DNA from: Limobrevibacterium gyesilva
GTDB taxonomy: Bacteria; Pseudomonadota; Alphaproteobacteria; Acetobacterales; Acetobacteraceae
DNA: 64,000 nucleotides
Assembly: GCF_025989185.1 (NCBI RefSeq)
Contig: NZ_JAPDNT010000003.1
Span: 1 to 64,000, forward strand
Direction of reading: 5' to 3'
Shown: positions 37,336 through 46,232 of the stretch, piece after piece
How the letters are laid out: every line of letters starts with the position of its first letter
Position numbering within the stretch: position 1 is the first letter of the stretch
Position numbers and translations under genes: made by a program
Notes under the pieces: model-generated
Told to the model about the DNA's origin: nothing
The model's input: the letters and a program-made list of their open reading frames with translations, nothing else
Databases searched by the model: none

Positions 37336-39345
37336 ATGACAGAACCCGGTGACATCAGCCCCAAGGCTGACCGGATCGTCTTCGCCTGCTCATGCGAGAA
37401 CACCATGCCGCTGGATACGGCCGCGTTGCGCGGCTGCGGCGGCGAGTTGCGGCAGTCGGACCATTTGTGCCGCACCCGGCTGGAGGCGTTCCGCGCGGCG
37501 CTGGCGGAAGGCCGGCCGATCACCGTCGGCTGCACCCAGGAAGCGCCGCTGTTCCAGGAAGTGGCCGATGCGGCCGGGTTCAGCGACCTTGCTTTCGCCA
37601 ATATCCGCGAGGCGGCCGGCTGGTCGGACGCGGCGGCGAAGGCCGGGCCGAAGATGGCGGCGTTGCTGGCCGCGGCGTCCGAGCCGATGCCGCCGGCGCC
37701 GCTGGTGACGCTCCGCAGCGAAGGCGTCGCCCTGATCTATGGCCGCGACGAGATCGCCATCGCCGTCGGGCGCCGACTGGCCGATACGCTGGACGTGACC
37801 GTGCTGCTGACCCGCCCCGGCGACATCGTGCCGCCGGCGCTGGCCGATTTCCCGGTGCTGAAGGGCAGCATCGCCGGCGCCAAGGGCCATCTCGGCGCGT
37901 TCGAGCTGAAAGTGAACGACTATGCGGGCCCCGCCGTGTCATCGCGCGCCCGGTTGGCGTTCGGCCCGGCGCGGGACGGCGCCACGTCGCGCTGCGACCT
38001 GATCCTGGACCTGTCCGGCGACCCGCCGCTGTTCCCGGCCGCCGAGCTGCGCCCCGGCTATCTGCGCGCCGACCCCGCGCGGCCGGAGACGGTGGAGCGG
38101 CTGGTCTTCGATGCATCACGGCTGGTCGGCGCCTTCGACAAGCCCGGCTACATCCATTTCGAGGCCGGCCTGTGCGCGCACCAGCGCAACCGCCGCATCG
38201 GCTGCACGCGCTGCCTGGATCTGTGCCCGACCGGCGCCATCACCCCCGCCGGCGACCATGTCGCCATCGACGCCGCGGTGTGCGCGGGCTGCGGTGCCTG
38301 CGCCGCGGTCTGCCCCACCGGCGCGGCCACCTACGCCCTGCCGCCCATGGAAGCCGTGTTGCGCCGGCTGCGGCGGATGCTGCTGACCTACCGCGATGCC
38401 GGCGGAGAGGCGCCGGTGTTGCTGATCCACGACCAGGCGCATGGCCAGGCGATGATCGACGCCGCCGCGCGGCTGGGGCGCGGCCTGCCCGCCAACCTGC
38501 TGCCACTGCGCCTGAACGAAACCACTCAGGCCGGGCTGGAACTGGTCGCCAGTGCCTTCGCCTGGGGGGCGGCCGGCCTGGTGTTCCTGCAGCGCGGCAA
38601 GCCACGCCATGACACCGAAGGGCTGCGCCGGACCGCCGCACTCGCCGAGGCGCTGCTCTCGGGGATGGGGTTCGCGCCCGGCTCCTGCGCCATCCTGGAG
38701 ACCGACGATCCCGATGCGCTCGGCACCATTGCCGCGCAAGGGCCGGCCACCGGCACACCGTCGCGCTTCATCGCCATGGGCGAAGGGCGGCACCTGACCG
38801 CAAGTGCGCTGCGTGAACTGCACCGCGTCGCGCCGCTGCAACCGGGGCCGATCCCCCTGCCCGCCGGCGCGCCGTTCGGCGGGCTGCGCGTGGATGCCGC
38901 CGGCTGCACGCTGTGCCTCGCCTGCGTGGCCGCCTGCCCCACCGGCGCGCTGCGCGACGACCCCGACGTGCCGACGCTGCGCTTCGCCGAGGATGCCTGC
39001 GTGCAATGCGGCCTGTGCCGCGCCACCTGCCCGGAGAAGGTGATCGCGCTCGATCCGCGTTTCGATCTCGCCGCATGGTCGGCGCCGGCCGTCACCATCA
39101 AGACCGAGGAGCCCTATTCCTGCATCAAGTGCGGCAGGCCGTTCGGGACGCGCAGCAGCATCGAGCGGATCATTGCAAAGTTGCAGGGGCGGCACTGGAT
39201 GTTCAGCGGCGCCGCCGCGCAGCGCATCGACGTGGTGCGGATGTGCGAGGATTGCCGGGTGGAGGCGGTGATGAACGAGAGCTTCGACCCGCATGCCGGG
39301 CCGGCACGCCCGCGCCCGCGCACCGCCGAGGACCTGGAGGAATAG
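37336..39345 (+). CDS. Large multi-cluster 4Fe-4S ferredoxin-like protein of the formate dehydrogenase locus
   Basis: 669 residues, divergent from the accessory operon. The N-terminal third has scattered cysteines (CSCENTM, LCRT, GCTQE). Two pairs of ferredoxin motifs follow: CTRCLDLCPTG with CAGCGACAAVCPTG, and CTLCLACVAACPTG with CVQCGLCRATCPEK. A C-terminal CIKCGRP...CEDCR pair could bind another metal. It may shuttle electrons to or from formate dehydrogenase or help cofactor maturation. GGAGGGAAG precedes the ATG and TATTAT (37303-37308) is a possible -10. The stop codon is followed within 3 bases by a palindromic repeat. Confidence 0.87.
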   Translation: MTEPGDISPKADRIVFACSCENTMPLDTAALRGCGGELRQSDHLCRTRLEAFRAALAEGRPITVGCTQEAPLFQEVADAAGFSDLAFANIREAAGWSDAAAKAGPKMAALLAAASEPMPPAPLVTLRSEGVALIYGRDEIAIAVGRRLADTLDVTVLLTRPGDIVPPALADFPVLKGSIAGAKGHLGAFELKVNDYAGPAVSSRARLAFGPARDGATSRCDLILDLSGDPPLFPAAELRPGYLRADPARPETVERLVFDASRLVGAFDKPGYIHFEAGLCAHQRNRRIGCTRCLDLCPTGAITPAGDHVAIDAAVCAGCGACAAVCPTGAATYALPPMEAVLRRLRRMLLTYRDAGGEAPVLLIHDQAHGQAMIDAAARLGRGLPANLLPLRLNETTQAGLELVASAFAWGAAGLVFLQRGKPRHDTEGLRRTAALAEALLSGMGFAPGSCAILETDDPDALGTIAAQGPATGTPSRFIAMGEGRHLTASALRELHRVAPLQPGPIPLPAGAPFGGLRVDAAGCTLCLACVAACPTGALRDDPDVPTLRFAEDACVQCGLCRATCPEKVIALDPRFDLAAWSAPAVTIKTEEPYSCIKCGRPFGTRSSIERIIAKLQGRHWMFSGAAAQRIDVVRMCEDCRVEAVMNESFDPHAGPARPRPRTAEDLEE

Positions 39346-39347
39346 GC

Positions 39348-39396
39348 CCGCCGCCCCTTGACGATGGACGGATCATCGTCCAGGGCCAGTGGCATC
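39348..39396. repeat. Palindromic repeat element, copy 2
   Basis: Reverse-complement orientation relative to the copy at 2818-2870, with 39 of 49 aligned bases identical. The inner stem (39355-39366 with 39374-39385) is 11 of 12 paired around a 7-nt loop; the outer stem is degenerate. It begins 3 bases after the stop of the ferredoxin gene. Same position relative to a stop codon as copy 1. Confidence 0.75.
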
Positions 39397-39488
39397 GGAT
39401 CTGCTCGGCGACCACACCATGACGCCCATCCCGCGCGCTGCAATGCTGCGGCCGTTCGGGCAGACGAGTCTTGTGAAGGAACGAAACG

Positions 39489-39830
39489 ATGAACGGCGCG
39501 TTGACCTATCTCTACCTTGGCATCGCGATTGTCGCCGAGGTCATCGCCACCTCTGCCCTGAAAGGGTCGGAGAATTTTTCCCGGTTGTTGCCGAGCCTCG
39601 TCACCATCGTCGGCTATGCCATTGCCTTCTGGTTTCTCTCCCTGACCCTTCGCACCCTGCCGACAGGCATCGCCTACGCCATCTGGTCGGGCGTCGGCAT
39701 CGTCCTGATCGCGACGGTGGGGTGGGTCTGGTTCAAGCAGGCACTCGACGTCCCCGCCCTGATCGGGCTTGGCCTCATCATCTCGGGCGTCGTTGTCGTC
39801 AACGTCTTCTCGAAATCCGTCAGCCACTGA
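39489..39830 (+). CDS. SMR family small multidrug resistance transporter (EmrE type)
   Basis: 113 residues with four transmembrane helices. The essential membrane Glu is in GIAIVAEVIATSALK (helix 1), and YAIAFWFLSLTLRTLPTGIAYAIWSGVGIV is the helix 2-3 signature of EmrE. It functions as a dimer, exchanging cations or cationic drugs for protons. GAAGGAACG precedes the ATG. The 143 bases upstream hold the repeat element but no guanidine riboswitch that I can recognise. Confidence 0.92.
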   Translation: MNGALTYLYLGIAIVAEVIATSALKGSENFSRLLPSLVTIVGYAIAFWFLSLTLRTLPTGIAYAIWSGVGIVLIATVGWVWFKQALDVPALIGLGLIISGVVVVNVFSKSVSH

Positions 39831-39871
39831 TGGCCGCGTGTGGCGCCCAGGAGCCTGGAGCGGCTTGAACG

Positions 39872-41113
39872 CTAACGCGCCGCGTCGCGCAGGAAATCCA
39901 GCAGGGCCCTGCGGTCTTCCGGGCTCGCGATGACCTGCTCGGGCATCTTGGTCCCTGGCGTGTAGCTTTGCGGGCCCAGCTCGAACAGGCGGGCGATCGT
40001 GTCGGCCCCCCAGACGATGCCGGAGTGCCGCAGCGCATCCGAGTAGGGGTAGCCGGGAACGCTGCCGGCCTGGCGGCCGAAAACCCCGTGCAGCGTCGGC
40101 CCGGCACGATTGCCGCCGTCGGGGCTGAGCGCATGGCAGATCGCGCAGGCGCGGAAGATCTGCGCGCCGCGATCCTGCGCCGGCTGCACGCCGGTCAATC
40201 CCGGCGAGCCGAATGCACGCGTCGGCCGCCCGCTGGCGATGTCCCAGCTTCGCAGCACGCCGGCCGCGCCGCCGGTGAGCAGCTCCGTCCCATCCGGCGC
40301 GAAGGCCACCGCCCAGAGCGGCCGTTCCGCGGCATGCAGCACCGTGACGATCCGGCGTCGGGTCCGCTCGATCACCACCGCCGTGCCGCCCAGGCTGGCG
40401 ACGGCCAGGTGCGCGCCGTCCGGCGAAAGCGCGAGCGCGGTCAGCGGCACGGTGTCGATCTCCAGCTCCGCATCGATGCCGCCCTCGCGGTTGACGAAGC
40501 GCAGCATGCCGTCCGCCCCGCCCGCGACGATGCCGCCGTCCGGCGCCACCACCACGGCGTTCTGCGGCGCCGGCAGCTGGACGACCCGCGCCGCCCCGGC
40601 GGGCGGCCAGATGCGCAGCGTGGCGTCGTAGCCGGCGGTGACGACAGCGCCGCCGGGCGCGAATGCCACGCCGTTGACGTTGCCGACATGCCCCCCCAGG
40701 ACCCGCACGGTGCCATCGGCGGCCCAGACCCGCGCAGTGCCGTCCCAGGCGGCCGAGGCTATGCGCTCCCCGGACGCGGCCAGCGCCGCCACCGGACCGT
40801 CATGGCCCGTGAGTACGCGCATCGGCGCGTCGCCGCCGTGCCACAACGCGATGCGCCCGTCGGCGCCGCCGGTCGCGAAGCCGCCACCGGGAATGACGGC
40901 GAGCGCGTTCACCGCGCCGTCGTGGAAGCGCAGCACCGATAGCGCCTTGCCATCGGCACGGCGCCAGACGATGGCCGACCCGTCGAAGCCGGCGGAGATC
41001 GCCACATCCCCGGTCGCGGCGACCGCGCGAATGGGCCCGCCATGGCCCGCGGCATCCTGGGCCGCGGCCGGCCCGGCCAGCAGGAGCAGCAGCAGGAGCG
41101 CGCGCAACACCAT
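39872..41113 (-). CDS. Periplasmic WD40 propeller fused to a class I cytochrome c
   Basis: 413 residues. A signal peptide (MVLRALLLLLLLAGPAAAQ) leads into about seven WD40-type blades with GH-to-WD-like spacing (DGSAIVWRRADG, DGRIALWHGGD, DGTARVWAADG, DATLRIWPPAG). The C-terminal domain (residues about 310-413) has haem motif CAICH, Met ligand candidate TKMPEQV, and a class I cytochrome fold (GPTLHGVFGR). The propeller could dock the haem domain to a partner or sense a ligand. Divergent from the amine oxidase gene. Confidence 0.88.
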   Translation of the reverse strand: MVLRALLLLLLLAGPAAAQDAAGHGGPIRAVAATGDVAISAGFDGSAIVWRRADGKALSVLRFHDGAVNALAVIPGGGFATGGADGRIALWHGGDAPMRVLTGHDGPVAALAASGERIASAAWDGTARVWAADGTVRVLGGHVGNVNGVAFAPGGAVVTAGYDATLRIWPPAGAARVVQLPAPQNAVVVAPDGGIVAGGADGMLRFVNREGGIDAELEIDTVPLTALALSPDGAHLAVASLGGTAVVIERTRRRIVTVLHAAERPLWAVAFAPDGTELLTGGAAGVLRSWDIASGRPTRAFGSPGLTGVQPAQDRGAQIFRACAICHALSPDGGNRAGPTLHGVFGRQAGSVPGYPYSDALRHSGIVWGADTIARLFELGPQSYTPGTKMPEQVIASPEDRRALLDFLRDAAR

Positions 41114-41191
41114 GCGCCCTCATGTGCCAGGCGGCGCCCGCGCGGCAAGCTCTCTCTTGCCCCGGCGCGGCGGATGACGATCTCTTGCGCC

Positions 41192-42466
41192 ATGACATCG
41201 GACGTTGACGTGATCGTGGTGGGCGCCGGCGTCGCCGGCCTGTCTGCCGCGGCCGAGTTGCGCGCGCGCGGCAAAAGCTGCGTGGTGCTGGAAGCCACCG
41301 GCCGGATCGGCGGGCGCGCGCTGACCACCCATCCCGCCGCCCTTGGCCACGCGCCGTTCGACGAGGGCGCCTCCTGGCTGCACGCCGCCGGGCGCAATCC
41401 GCTGGTGCCGATCGCCCGCGCTCATGGCGACGCGCTGCTGGACTCCGACGGGGTGCGCACGCGCCGCATCGTCGTCGGCGACCATCCGGCCACAGCGGCG
41501 GAACTGGCCGATTATGACGACGCCTGGGGCCGCTTCGAGGCACATGCCCGCGCCCGCGCCCTGCAGGCGCAGGATATCGGCTTCTCCGCTGCCCTGGAGG
41601 GCCTGCGCGCCAATCCCTGGACCGCCACGATCGAAATGTGGGAGGGGACGCTGATCGCCGCCGCCGACCCGCATGATTTCAGCTTGCACGACTGGCGGGT
41701 CAACGAGCTGGACGGCGCCAACCTCGTGGTCGATGGCGGCATTGGCGCCTTTGTCGAGCGCCGTCTCGGCCCGCGCGCTGGTCCGGTGCTTCTGAACCGG
41801 CCGGTCACCCGTATCGCCTGGGGCGACAAGATGGCGGCCGAAACCCCACGCGGCGCCGTCACCGCCCGCGCCTGCATCGTCACGGTGTCAACCGGCGTCC
41901 TGGCCGCCGGCGGCATCGCCTTCGACCCGCCGCTGCCTGCCCGGACGCAGGCCGCCATCGCCGCCCTGCCGATGGGGCTGCTGACCAAGGTGGCGTTGCG
42001 CGCGACCGGCGCGGACCGGCTGGGCCTGCCGGACTCCGTGTCCTTGCATCGCCAGGTGGGGCGCGATGAGCCCGCGATGTTTTTCCTCGCCTGGCCGTTC
42101 GGCCGCGACCACGTGGTGGGCTTCGTCGGGGGCCCGGCAGCCTGGGCGCTGGCCAGGGCGGGAGACGCCGCCACCGAAGCCTTCGCCCGTGCGCAGTTGC
42201 GCCTGATCCTCGGCAGCCGCGCCGACCGCACCTTGGGCCCCGCCGTGGTGACGCGATGGGGCACCGATCCCGCCCATCGCGGCGCCTATGCCTATGCCCG
42301 CATCGGGCACGCCGCGGCGCGCGCCATATTGGCAACGCCTCTCGCCGGCGGCCGCCTGATCTTCGCCGGCGAGGCCGTGTGCACCGACGGCCTCGCCGGC
42401 ACCGTCGGCGGCGCCTATCTCAGCGGCCAGCAGGCGGCGTTGCGAATTGTTGAGTCACCGGACTGA
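41192..42466 (+). CDS. Flavin-containing amine oxidase family protein
   Basis: 424 residues; an alternative start lies at 41174. FAD-binding Rossmann motif VIVVGAGVAGLSAAAELRARGKSCVVLEA with GRIGGRA, and a C-terminal FAD contact GRLIFAGEAVCTDGLAGTVGGAYLSGQQAA. This matches monoamine/polyamine oxidases and related desaturases. Substrate unknown. Divergent from the WD40-cytochrome gene, which could supply an electron acceptor, though that is only a positional hint. Confidence 0.87.
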   Translation: MTSDVDVIVVGAGVAGLSAAAELRARGKSCVVLEATGRIGGRALTTHPAALGHAPFDEGASWLHAAGRNPLVPIARAHGDALLDSDGVRTRRIVVGDHPATAAELADYDDAWGRFEAHARARALQAQDIGFSAALEGLRANPWTATIEMWEGTLIAAADPHDFSLHDWRVNELDGANLVVDGGIGAFVERRLGPRAGPVLLNRPVTRIAWGDKMAAETPRGAVTARACIVTVSTGVLAAGGIAFDPPLPARTQAAIAALPMGLLTKVALRATGADRLGLPDSVSLHRQVGRDEPAMFFLAWPFGRDHVVGFVGGPAAWALARAGDAATEAFARAQLRLILGSRADRTLGPAVVTRWGTDPAHRGAYAYARIGHAAARAILATPLAGGRLIFAGEAVCTDGLAGTVGGAYLSGQQAALRIVESPD

Positions 42467-42619
42467 GAAAAGACCGGGCCAACGCACCGCCGCCGCGCAG
42501 AGGCATCGAAATCATTACGTTTTCGTCTTTTCCTTGACCCCCGGTCCCGCAGCGAACCAGACTGAACGCAAGTCCGAGACCGACGCCGACAAACATCATT
42601 ATACCTGAAGGGGGAAACG

Positions 42620-43663
42620 ATGGTCGACATCTCCGACGTGGCGACACCCGACCGCCGTGGCTTCGTGCGAACGATGACCGCCTCGATGGCGGCGGGGCTG
42701 CTGGGCGGCTTCGGCATCAATCCCGCGATTGCCGCCGAGATGGCGAAGGAAACGGGCCGGTCCGAGAAGCCGCTGAAGGCCGCCTTCTCCAATGCCGGCC
42801 TGCAGGCGACCTGGTGCGCACAAGGCAAGCAGGCGGCGGAGTGGTGGGGCAAGCTGTTCAACGTCGATGTCACCTGGTTCGACGGCGAATTGAATGCCAC
42901 CAAGCAACGCAGCGCCATCGACAGCATGGCGAGCCAGAAATGGGACTTCGTCGCCATCCAGGCTTTCGGCATCGGCACGCTGACGGCGCCGGTGAAAAAG
43001 ATGATCGACGCCGGCGTGCCGGTGATCGACATGGATACGCTGATCGCCCCGCTGGACAGCATCAACGTCCACAGCTTCCTGGCGCCGGACAATGAATTCA
43101 TGGGCGCCTCGGTCACGCAGGCGCTGGTCGATGCGATCGGGGGAAAAGGCGTGGTGACGATGACCCAGGGCGCACTGGGCCACACCGGCGCCCAGGGACG
43201 CGCCCGCGGGTTCGACTCCGTGGTGAAGAAATACCCAGGGATCGAGGTCGTGGACACGACGCCAGGCGACTGGGATGTCTCGAAAGTCTCCCGCCTGTGG
43301 GAAACGTTGCTGACCAAATATCCCAAGATCGACGCCGCCTATTTCCACAATGACGACATGGCGCTGGCGGCCTACAATGTAATGAAGGCGCGCGGGCGCA
43401 CCAGCATCCTGATCGGCGGCTGCGATGCTATGCCGCCGGCACTGACCGCGGTGGCCGACGGGCGCATGCACGCGACCGTGCGCAACCCCTCCTGCCGCAT
43501 CCATGGCGGCGCCATCCTGGCAGGCGTGGCCGCGGTCGTCTCCGGCGAGAAAACCGGTGACGGCCAGGGCATGATTCCCAAGAACATCATCACCGACGGG
43601 CCGGTGGTCACGAAGGCCAACGCGCCGGGCATGATGTGGATGGAGAACCACTACCTGATCTGA
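42620..43663 (+). CDS. Sugar ABC transporter substrate-binding protein (ribose/RbsB type)
   Basis: 347 residues. A TAT-like leader (DRRGFVRTMTASMAAGLLGGFG) precedes the periplasmic-binding-protein type I fold (AAFSNAGLQATWCAQGKQAAEWWGK, DFVAIQAFG, AGVPVIDMDTLI, YPKIDAAYFHNDDMALAAYN). GAAGGGGGAAACG provides a strong ribosome site. First gene of a three-gene importer with an RbsA-type ATPase and an RbsC-type permease. The sugar or polyol is not determinable. Confidence 0.9.
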   Translation: MVDISDVATPDRRGFVRTMTASMAAGLLGGFGINPAIAAEMAKETGRSEKPLKAAFSNAGLQATWCAQGKQAAEWWGKLFNVDVTWFDGELNATKQRSAIDSMASQKWDFVAIQAFGIGTLTAPVKKMIDAGVPVIDMDTLIAPLDSINVHSFLAPDNEFMGASVTQALVDAIGGKGVVTMTQGALGHTGAQGRARGFDSVVKKYPGIEVVDTTPGDWDVSKVSRLWETLLTKYPKIDAAYFHNDDMALAAYNVMKARGRTSILIGGCDAMPPALTAVADGRMHATVRNPSCRIHGGAILAGVAAVVSGEKTGDGQGMIPKNIITDGPVVTKANAPGMMWMENHYLI

Positions 43664-43669
43664 CCCGCC

Positions 43670-45169
43670 GTGGCGCCATCACCCCCATTGCTCGAACTTC
43701 AGGGTATCTCGAAATCGTTCGGTGGCGTGGCCGCCCTCGCCGGCGTGGATTTCACGTTGGCGAAAGGCGAGATCCACGGCCTGGTCGGCGAGAACGGTGC
43801 GGGCAAGAGCACGCTGATGAACATCATCGCCGGCGTGCATCCCGAGTACGAAGGCACCATGCGGATCAATGGCGCAGTGGTGAAGTTCCGCTCCATCCGG
43901 GACTCGCTCGCTGCCGGCATCGGCATGGTGCACCAGGAACTCAGCATCGTGCCGGAGCTGTCGGTCGCCGAGAACGTGCTGCTGGGGGTGCAGCCCACCA
44001 ATCGTCTCGGCCTGATCGACTGGAAGGCGATGTATCGCGAGGCGGAGGCGCAGCTTTCCCGGCTGGGCATCCGGGTCGATCCGCGCGCGCCCATCGGCCG
44101 CCTGCCGCTTGGCTTGCAGCAGCTGGTCGAGCTGGCCCGCGTGCTGTTCTCAGGTGCGCGGATCGTCATCCTGGACGAACCGACCTCGGCACTGTCGCCG
44201 CCGGAAGTGGACGTGCTGTTCAGCCTGCTGCGCCGCGTGCGCGACAGCGGCCGCAGCATCATCTTCATCTCCCATTTCCTCGATGACATCCTGCATGTCT
44301 CCGACACGATCACGATCTTTCGCAACGGCCGGCGCATCGCCACGGCGCCGGCGCGCGACATCGACAAGGCATGGATCATCGAGCGGATGATCGGCGCCGG
44401 CCATCGTGAGCTGGAGGAGAGCTACACCGGCGAAATCATGCTCAACAGCCGCCCCGACGCGCAGGTCGTGCTGACCGCCGAGGGGCTGGCGGCGATCGGC
44501 GCATTCCGCGACGTCTCGCTGCAGGTGCGCGCCGGGGAGGTCCTGGGCATCTATGGCTTCCTGGGCTCGGGGCAGCTGGAGCTGGCGCGCGCGCTGTTCG
44601 GGAAGCTGCCGATCGCTGCCGGCACGTTGCGCATCGACGGCCGGGCGGCGCGCCTGCGCAGCACCGCCGCGGCCCGCCGTGCCGGCATCGCCTTCGTGCC
44701 GGAAAGCCGGCGGAGCATGCTGTTCGCGCAGGAGCCGGTCTACAAGAATGTCTCCGTCAGCATCCTCGATCGCATTTCGCGCCTGTGGGTCAGGCCCTCC
44801 GCCGAGCGCGAGATCGCGCGGCAGCATGTCGGCCGGCTACAGATCCGTCCGCCCCGGGTCGAGCGCCGCCTGAACACGCTGTCCGGGGGAAACCAGCAGA
44901 AAGTGGCGCTGGCGAAGTGGCTGACGCACTTGCCCAGGGTGCTGGTGCTGAGCGAGCCCACGCGCGGGATGGACGTCGGCGCCAAGGACGACGTGATGAC
45001 GATCGTGCGGTCGCTGCGCGCGCAGGGTATCGGCGTCGTCGTGGTGTCCACCGAGCCCGAGACAGTGCTGTCGCTGGCCGACCGGATCCTGGTCATGAAG
45101 CGGGGCACCATCACGCGGGAATTCGCGAACGAGGTTGTCAGCAAGGATCGGCTGCTGGCCGCCGCATGA
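43670..45169 (+). CDS. Sugar ABC transporter ATP-binding protein (RbsA/XylG type, two NBDs)
   Basis: 499 residues from a GTG start 6 bases after the binding-protein stop. First NBD: GENGAGKSTLMNIIAG, LPLGLQQLVELARVL, ILDEPTSAL; second NBD has a degenerate P-loop (GFLGSGQLELARAL) and LSGGNQQKVALAKWL as in RbsA/XylG. Drives the membrane step of the importer. Confidence 0.92.
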   Translation: MAPSPPLLELQGISKSFGGVAALAGVDFTLAKGEIHGLVGENGAGKSTLMNIIAGVHPEYEGTMRINGAVVKFRSIRDSLAAGIGMVHQELSIVPELSVAENVLLGVQPTNRLGLIDWKAMYREAEAQLSRLGIRVDPRAPIGRLPLGLQQLVELARVLFSGARIVILDEPTSALSPPEVDVLFSLLRRVRDSGRSIIFISHFLDDILHVSDTITIFRNGRRIATAPARDIDKAWIIERMIGAGHRELEESYTGEIMLNSRPDAQVVLTAEGLAAIGAFRDVSLQVRAGEVLGIYGFLGSGQLELARALFGKLPIAAGTLRIDGRAARLRSTAAARRAGIAFVPESRRSMLFAQEPVYKNVSVSILDRISRLWVRPSAEREIARQHVGRLQIRPPRVERRLNTLSGGNQQKVALAKWLTHLPRVLVLSEPTRGMDVGAKDDVMTIVRSLRAQGIGVVVVSTEPETVLSLADRILVMKRGTITREFANEVVSKDRLLAAA

Positions 45170-45182
45170 AGGTTCTCCGCCC

Positions 45183-46217
45183 ATGAGTTCTCCCCCCGCC
45201 GACGCGACCATACGTAACCGCACCGGTCCGACCATGGCCTGGCTGCGCGGCCAGCTGCGCAACATCGCGCCGTTCGCGACCCTGCTCGCGCTGGCGATCC
45301 TGTTCAGCGTCGCAAGCCCGTCTTTCGCGACGTTCGACAATCTCGCCAATATCCTGCAGCAGGTTTCCGTCACCGGCATCATCGCCGTCGGGCTGACCTT
45401 CGTGATCCTGTGCGCCGAGATCGACCTCAGCGTGGCGAGCCTGGCCAATGCGACCGGCATCGTCCTGGCTTTCTTCACGGCGCAGGACGCGAGCGTGAAT
45501 ATCGCCAACATCCCGCTCCCCGGCGTTGCGGCCGTCGTGCTCGCGGTGCTCGCGAGCCTCGCCCTGGGCGCCGTGAACGCGTTCGGCCTCACCGTGATCG
45601 GCATCCCATCCTTCATCATGACGCTGGCGATGCTGCAGATCGGCGCCGGCATCTGCGCGCTGCTGGTGCGCGGGCAGATCGCCTACAACGTGCCCGACTT
45701 CATCGCCACGCTCGGCAACGGCGCGATCGGGCCGCTGCCCTGGATTGTCGTCGTTGCGGCCGTGATCCTGCTGCTCGGCCATGTGGTGCTGACCTATACG
45801 CGCTTCGGCCGCTACGTCTATATGGTGGGCGGCAACCGCGAGGCGGCCGAATATTCCGGCATCAATGTCAAGCTGATCCTGGCCGCGGTGATGCTCGTCT
45901 CGGCGGTTTGCAGCGGCATCGGGGGGATGCTGGGCGTGGCGCATTTCGGCAGCGCGCAGCAGAACGAATTCGACAACTACCTGCTGGACTCGATCTCCGC
46001 CGTGGTGGTCGGCGGAACGAGCCTGTTCGGCGGACAGGGCGGCATCGGCAACACCGTTGTCGGCCTGCTGGTGCTCGGCGTGCTCAACAACGGCCTCGAC
46101 CACGTGCGGATCGACAGTTTCCTGAAGATCCTGATCCGCGGCCTGATCCTGCTGCTGGCGCTGATCATCAACGTCTATGCGCAGCGGCTGCGCACGCGCG
46201 AGGCTGCGGCAGGGTAG
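45183..46217 (+). CDS. Sugar ABC transporter permease (RbsC type)
   Basis: 344 residues from the ATG at 45183. About eight to ten hydrophobic segments, with GLTFVILCAEIDLSVASLANATG (the conserved GxDLSVG-type loop), TYTRFGRYVYMVGGNREAAEYSGINV and SAVVVGGTSLFGGQGGIGNTVVG. Last gene of the importer; its end lies 15 bases from the convergent dioxygenase gene. Confidence 0.92.
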   Translation: MSSPPADATIRNRTGPTMAWLRGQLRNIAPFATLLALAILFSVASPSFATFDNLANILQQVSVTGIIAVGLTFVILCAEIDLSVASLANATGIVLAFFTAQDASVNIANIPLPGVAAVVLAVLASLALGAVNAFGLTVIGIPSFIMTLAMLQIGAGICALLVRGQIAYNVPDFIATLGNGAIGPLPWIVVVAAVILLLGHVVLTYTRFGRYVYMVGGNREAAEYSGINVKLILAAVMLVSAVCSGIGGMLGVAHFGSAQQNEFDNYLLDSISAVVVGGTSLFGGQGGIGNTVVGLLVLGVLNNGLDHVRIDSFLKILIRGLILLLALIINVYAQRLRTREAAAG

Positions 46218-46232
46218 AAGCGGCGTCCGTCC

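Noticed and set aside
39346-39488. Guanidine riboswitch upstream of the SMR gene
   Set aside because: No ykkC or mini-ykkC hairpins with ACGR loops are recognisable; the leader holds the palindromic repeat instead.
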